A stretch of 64,000 nucleotides of DNA. Source: Cornus controversa. Taxonomy: Eukaryota; Streptophyta; Magnoliopsida; Cornales; Cornaceae. Under the pieces are notes generated by a model that saw only the letters and a list, made by a program, of their open reading frames with translations, searched no databases and was not told where the DNA came from. The stretch covers positions 47,107,755 to 47,171,754 of the forward strand of contig CM048853.1 in NCBI GenBank assembly GCA_026545225.1, read 5' to 3'. Position numbers and translations under genes: made by a program. Of the stretch, positions 59,174 to 64,000 are shown one piece after another (the first letter of the stretch is position 1; each line of letters opens with the position of its first letter).

Positions 59174-59461
59174 ATGAGTTCACTCTCTCCTCCTTGCTTT
59201 CGCTCCCATTGTTTCTTCTTCTTCTTCTTCTTCTCAATCGCTACTTGTCTCTTTCTCTCTCTACCACACGCTGTTCTTTCTCTCTCTAGAACCCCCGTCA
59301 TTTTCAATTTCGGAGATTCCAACTCTGACACCGGCGGGCTCGTCGCCGGACTCGGTTTTCCCGTCAATTTACCGAATGGCCGCTCTTTCTTCCGTAGATC
59401 AACCGGTCGACTCTCCGATGGACGGCTCGTCATCGATTTCCTCTGTAAGTGTCCCCACCCC

Positions 59462-59499
<38 letters not shown>

Positions 59500-62400
59500 T
59501 TATTTATTTATCCATTTTTCTTGAATTAGAATCTCACATCTCTTAGTGATTGTCACATTAGTCACTAAAAAAATATCGATAGAAAAGTTTATCTTTTTCG
59601 TAAATATGGCAATGACCTGATCAAGTGATCATGTCTTCGTCATGTTCCAAATTGGTAGCTCATAGTTGTAGAATACGACATCGTTATTGCTGGAAACTCG
59701 TATTAGGCAAACACTGGGTTTCTGGGCTGGGCTCGGCTAGACCCACTTTGCCTGTTGATCTCGTGATCACCTTGAAACTTGTGATCCGAAATCTGAGCTC
59801 TGTTTTTTGTCCTGGATTGAGTTAAGCCCAGGTGGGTCCTGTTGGGTCATCTATTCAAACACATTATTATTCAGAAGAAGGCTGGTGGTGGTGGGCCTTA
59901 CCTATCTATGATCATTTTCACGGGCATGGCCGCATGGTGAAGACTGTCGTGTCTTAAACTCTGTACATGGACCCGTTTGACATTATTGCTCTAAGCAGGA
60001 CTCGGCTAGTGTATTGGGTGCGAGTATATATCTCACTGTCAAATATATCAAATCTCCAAACAATCATGTAACATGTAATTTAGGCATTGCACTTGTTTTG
60101 AAGCAATCATATAATAAAATTGAACTATTACATGTCAAATTAAGAGATTTGGACACATATCTAACACTAGTGTCCGAGTACTGTGTGTGTAACACAAGTA
60201 GTGAAAAAGAGTTCATATAACATATTGTGTGTCTAACACAAGTGTGCTTAATCATTCATTTTCTCTTTTTGACTTTATCAACGTGATGACACATGGTCTA
60301 GGAGATCTAAAGGCCAAACCTTAGCACCGACATATTATTATATTTTGGAGATAGCAGAGCATATAATATTTTTGACATTATTTGTGCAGGCCAAAGTGTG
60401 AACACGAGCTTCCTGAGCCCATACCTGGACTCACTAGGCTCCACCTTCACAAATGGGGCAAATTTTGCAGTGGTGGGGTCCTCTGCCCTTCCTAAGTATG
60501 TACCTTTTGCATTGAATATTCAGGTTATGCAGTTCCTTCATTTTAAGGCTCGTTCCCTTCAACTTGTTACAGCAGGTAGTTTCTCATCTCATGCCACTCT
60601 CTATTGGTAATTTGGTATGGTAGTGTTCATTTGCATGTAATATTAAATAACATGAAGCTGAAATAAGAAAAAAAAATTAACTTAATGACTATGCTGAGTT
60701 TGGTTGAGAAAAAAGAAAATAATTCTGGAAATGGGAGGCTTAGTTTTATATATTCTATGTGCTTGCAGTTTCCTTGGATCGATTTGGATGTAATATGTTG
60801 GATTTAAGTTAGAGTAGTACTACACTCACCGATCGATTTTTTTCGCACTCCAATCACTTGTGTCCAACAAGGACTCTTAATAAGTAATGAATAAGGATAG
60901 TGTGTCTCTCTTCCAAAATGTTTAAATGAATAATTGACACATCAATCGGTAGTAATATTGATTCGGGTGCTTTATCATTTTCCTTTGAGTTAACATTTGG
61001 AATTTCTACTTGCATGCATACCAAACCATTGAAAATTTGAAACTTGGAACTTCTCATTTACTCCATTCTTTTCCTCAACTAAATGTGCGGCAAGGCACAG
61101 GATATAACAATTGAATGGTTAAGGGTCTTCTGATGAATCAAAGATATGGACCTAATGAAATTCAAATTTAGGGGAAAAAATGATATTGGAATACCGTTCT
61201 CCACTATCCTTCTAGGAGAGGGGATAAAAGTCGGTTGCTAGACATTTTTCTTGACAGTCTTTTCATATCTCAATCAAAAAGAATAAGATAAAATAAAATA
61301 GTAACAAGTTAGATTGCTTCACTTAAGCAATTTCAAGCATTTTCTCGTTCCAATTACAAAACAGAGCATAAGTTCAAATGCATTCTGTTTTTTTTTTTTT
61401 TTTTTTGATAGGCAATATTGAAATTGACTCTTAAGTTCACTAGGTATCCAACCAAGTAAGTCTCGCTCATCAGTTTGGAGTCTTTGCACACCTCTGGTTT
61501 TCATGTGGCATACACCTGCTCTTGCTAAAACCTGAAAGCCCAATTGAAGGCCCTAGCGAGTAGTGTCCTCAAGAAGAGATTTGTGGTTACTTCTATCAAC
61601 TTTAGCAAGTGGCTAGTTCAAAAGGTCAAAATATAAATTATTTCTGAACCATGATTAATATCGTTTCAGATTAAAAATATCTGCTCAAGCTTCATAAAGA
61701 TTTGTTATTATTCTGTGCTTGAAAATTGATATAAATATATAAATAAATTGCTTATGCTATTAAACTTTATTTAGGCTCAAGAAATTTGATTGCTGATGAA
61801 GGGTTCCGCAATGCACTTTACATTATTGATATTGGGCAAAATGATCTCTCCGATTCATTTGCTAAAAACCTCTCATATGTGCAAGTAATCAAAAGAATCC
61901 CATCGATACTTACAGAAATCAAGAATGCTATTAAGGTGAGTTTTACGTGTACATGGAAGATGATGACTCTTTTACATGCGTAGTAAGACAGAAGATTTTT
62001 TTTCTTCTTAATTTTCATCATTATCTGCATAACTATACCATTATTTGAAACCCTAACAGGATAAAGCATTATAATCAGTATTTCTAATATTTTTTGTTGG
62101 AATTTTCTATAACCTGGTATTTGATTTATTTAAAACAAATAAATAAATAAATTTTGTGAAACTATTAAATTTATGTTAAGATTAAATGAGAACCTTGTGG
62201 GTAATTTTGGAAAAGAAAGGTCTTTTCGGACTTGTTAAATAGCAATAAAATTCACAAGATGCTTCTTATAATTTGCTTTCTCAGATTAATGATATATCAC
62301 TTTATTCGAAATTTTATATCAATGTAGGTTATCTATGATGAAGGTGGCCGGAATTTCTGGGTCCACAACACTGGGCCATTGGGTTGTCTCCCTCAAAAGC

Positions 62401-62598
62401 TTTCTTTAGTTCAAAAGAGTTCCAAAGATCTCGATCCCTATGGATGTCTTTCGAGTTATAATAAAGCAGCAGCAGTTTTTAACGAAGGACTACGCCAATT
62501 ATGTCAAGAAATGAGATCTGAAATGAAGGAGGCTATGATTGTCTATGTAGATATATATGCCATCAAGTATGATCTAATTGCCAACTCTAGCAAATATG
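59174..62598 (+). CDS. GDSL esterase/lipase, exons 1-4 (3' end outside window)
   Basis: Secreted SGNH-family ester hydrolase. Exons 59174-59444, 60390-60575, 61775-61935 and 62328-62598 join in frame (296 codons plus one base). A hydrophobic signal peptide has a run of seven Phe encoded by a TTC microsatellite. Then come block I FNFGDSNSDTGG with the nucleophile Ser, PNGRSFFRRSTGRLSDGRL, block II NGANFAVVGSSA, block III DIGQND, and NTGPLGCLPQKL. The final block with the catalytic DxxH is not in the window: exon 4 ends at a GTAAGC donor, and the following intron holds a TRIM and continues to the right edge. It resembles the plant subclade related to alpha-fucosidase-like GDSL proteins (inference); the substrate is unknown. 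No break is seen in the visible exons. Confidence 0.93.
59445..60389. other. Intron 1 of the GDSL gene
   Basis: 945 bp, beginning GTAAGT and ending TGCAG; CT/TA microsatellite near its start (59461-59500). No nested gene. Confidence 0.8.
60576..61774. other. Intron 2 of the GDSL gene
   Basis: 1.2 kb, GTAGTT to TTAG. A poly-T run at 61388-61406 followed by about 170 bp of less AT-rich DNA may be a minus-strand retroposon, not identified. Confidence 0.7.
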
Positions 62599-62680
62599 GT
62601 AAGCTTATTAAATTTATCTTTCTTCTAATTAGTGAGTTAAAAATTTATGAGCCTTTTTATGCTGCAACTATGATGATTAG

Positions 62681-63492
62681 TGTTGGAGAATATATTATTG
62701 GAGTGAATTAAGTCTTGATAGAAGATTAATAGGAGTGATTGATGGGATTGATTTTAGGAATCTTCCATTAATGTATTTTTCATATTTATCACGTGTATTC
62801 TTTCACCTATAAATAGAGGCGGTCATTGTAAACAAAACTAAGAGGGAATACAATAAAAGTGATGTAGCCCTTTGTGCTTTGTGTGCCATGGATGTAGGTC
62901 GTAGTGGTCAAACCACGTTATATTCTTTTGTTCTTCTTCTTTTATTTCTCTCTTCAATTTTATTTTATTTTATCAACATGGTATCAGAACAGATTATCAT
63001 ACCTTACTCTAGATTTATCTAGGATCTTCGGATCAACTCGTGTCGGATCTTCTGATCAACTCCTTTTGGATCTTCAGATCAACTCGTCTTGGATTTCAGG
63101 ATCAACTTGACTCGGATCCCTCGAAACTTCATACTTAGTTTCAAGTTGGACACTTAAGTTAAAATCTCCGTGTACCAACTTGAGGGGGGGGGGGGTGTTG
63201 GAGAATATATTATTAGAGTGATTAAGCTTTGATAAAAGATTAATAGGAGTAATTTATGGGATTGATTTTAGGAATCTTCCATTAATGTATTTTTCATATT
63301 TATCACGTGTATTCTTTCACCTATAAATAAAGGGGGTCATTGAACAAAACTAAGAGAAGAATACAATAAAAGTGATGTAGCCTTTTTGGACTTTGTGTGC
63401 CGTGAATGTAAGCTGTAGTGGCCGAACCACGTTATATTCTTCAGTTCTTCTTGTTTAATTTCTCTCTTCAATTTTATTTTATTTTATCAACA
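62681..63492 (+). mobile_element. TRIM retrotransposon in GDSL intron 4, complete
   Basis: LTRs 62681-62978 (298 bp) and 63196-63492 (297 bp), both starting TGTTGGAGAATATATTATT and ending TTTATTTTATCAACA. Perfect 5-bp duplication ATTAG (62676-62680; 63493-63497). The primer site TGGTATCAGAAC (62979-62990) is for initiator Met-tRNA; the purine tract is a G12 run (63184-63195). The 217-bp interior has no gag/pol but has about four degenerate 22-bp units of GGATCTTC-GATCAACTC. The LTRs have diverged a little. It is in the same orientation as the host gene. Confidence 0.95.
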
Positions 63493-63497
63493 ATTAG

Positions 63498-64000
63498 GAT
63501 CAACGTTAATTTGCTAGTGCTTGGAACATTCATGTGGATGCACCGTGCTGGAGGATCCTCGTAAACTTAAATTGTCTTGCATACGAGTTTCAGATGAAAG
63601 AAAAAAAAAGGATTTTAAGAACTAATATCTAGGATGAATTGAGTTCATTGTGTGAACCATTTTATTTGGAATTTTTTGTGCTAACAAATTATTAATGTAA
63701 GGATTCTTGATGAGTTCTATTTTGTAAGTTTTGATGTATCATGATATTAGTACCTTTAAAGTTGTGAATACTCTTCGATCTAGATATTTTCCTCACTCAT
63801 TTTTTCTTATATAACGTTGATCTAGTGCAACTTCACTAAATCATGCAAATTCTTAAATATTAGTACCTTTAATGTTGATCTAGTGCAACTTCACTAAACT
63901 CATGCTATTCTTATTGCAGTATGTTACATATTTTCACAGCATGGACCACTTTATTTAGATTTTTCTATGCTAACAAATTATGACATGCAAGACAAATTCA
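63498..64000. other. Rest of GDSL intron 4 (to window edge)
   Basis: Diverged direct repeats (GTTGATCTAGTGCAACTTCA at about 63818 and 63872; GCTAACAAATTAT at 63681 and 63968). No exon with the DxxH block is present. Confidence 0.5.

Noticed and set aside
61319..61543. Minus-strand frame in GDSL intron 2 next to a poly-T run
   Set aside because: Possible retroposon tail, but no SINE boxes, domain or duplication could be seen.

Overview
The window is nuclear DNA of a flowering plant, most likely a core eudicot. It is AT-rich, its genes have GT-AG introns, it is full of AT/GA microsatellites and plant-type transposons, it carries a chloroplast DNA insertion, and its proteins read as plant orthologues. 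I cannot name the genus. All identifications come from reading motifs and exon structure by eye; no database was searched.

Layout. (1) 1-2191, minus strand: the first three coding exons of the AP-3 adaptor mu subunit (AP3M), whose next intron holds a solo LTR. (2) About 4.6-30.8 kb: a tandem array of galactinol synthase (GolS) genes on the plus strand. It has three complete four-exon copies (7759-9257, 14844-16220, 24237-25719) and one frameshifted, more divergent pseudogene (about 28600-30831). Upstream blocks, 3' flanks and a downstream block are duplicated with the genes. One upstream block (19917-20985) has no gene behind it. An old plastid insertion (psbE/psbF/psbL/psbJ) lies between the distal upstream block and the first GolS gene. 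(3) 33201-38592, minus strand: a complete three-exon TRAPP subunit 4 gene with a 4.8-kb second intron. (4) 38.8-47.9 kb: a nested transposon block beginning about 210 bp upstream of the TRAPPC4 start codon. A 5'-truncated LINE is split by a small LTR element (itself split by a hAT-like element) and by a 5.55-kb Ty3/gypsy element of CRM-like type with 5-bp target duplications and five in-frame stops. (5) 48-59 kb: gene-poor DNA with LINE scraps, several foldback/MITE elements and a broken plastid dicarboxylate-transporter fragment. (6) 59174-62598: the first four exons of a secreted GDSL esterase/lipase whose next intron holds a complete 0.8-kb TRIM; the last exon must lie past the window end.

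Biology. GolS makes galactinol, the committed step to raffinose-family oligosaccharides used for osmoprotection and sugar transport. The array offers gene dosage plus divergent upstream sequence: candidate DREB/CBF sites (GCCGAC) and G-boxes (CACGTG) differ between the duplicated blocks. AP3M and TRAPPC4 are housekeeping trafficking genes. The most unusual content is the structure of the GolS array (orphan upstream block, decoy exon in an intron, plastid insertion) and the well-resolved nested transposons. I saw no evidence of a wholly new molecular system.
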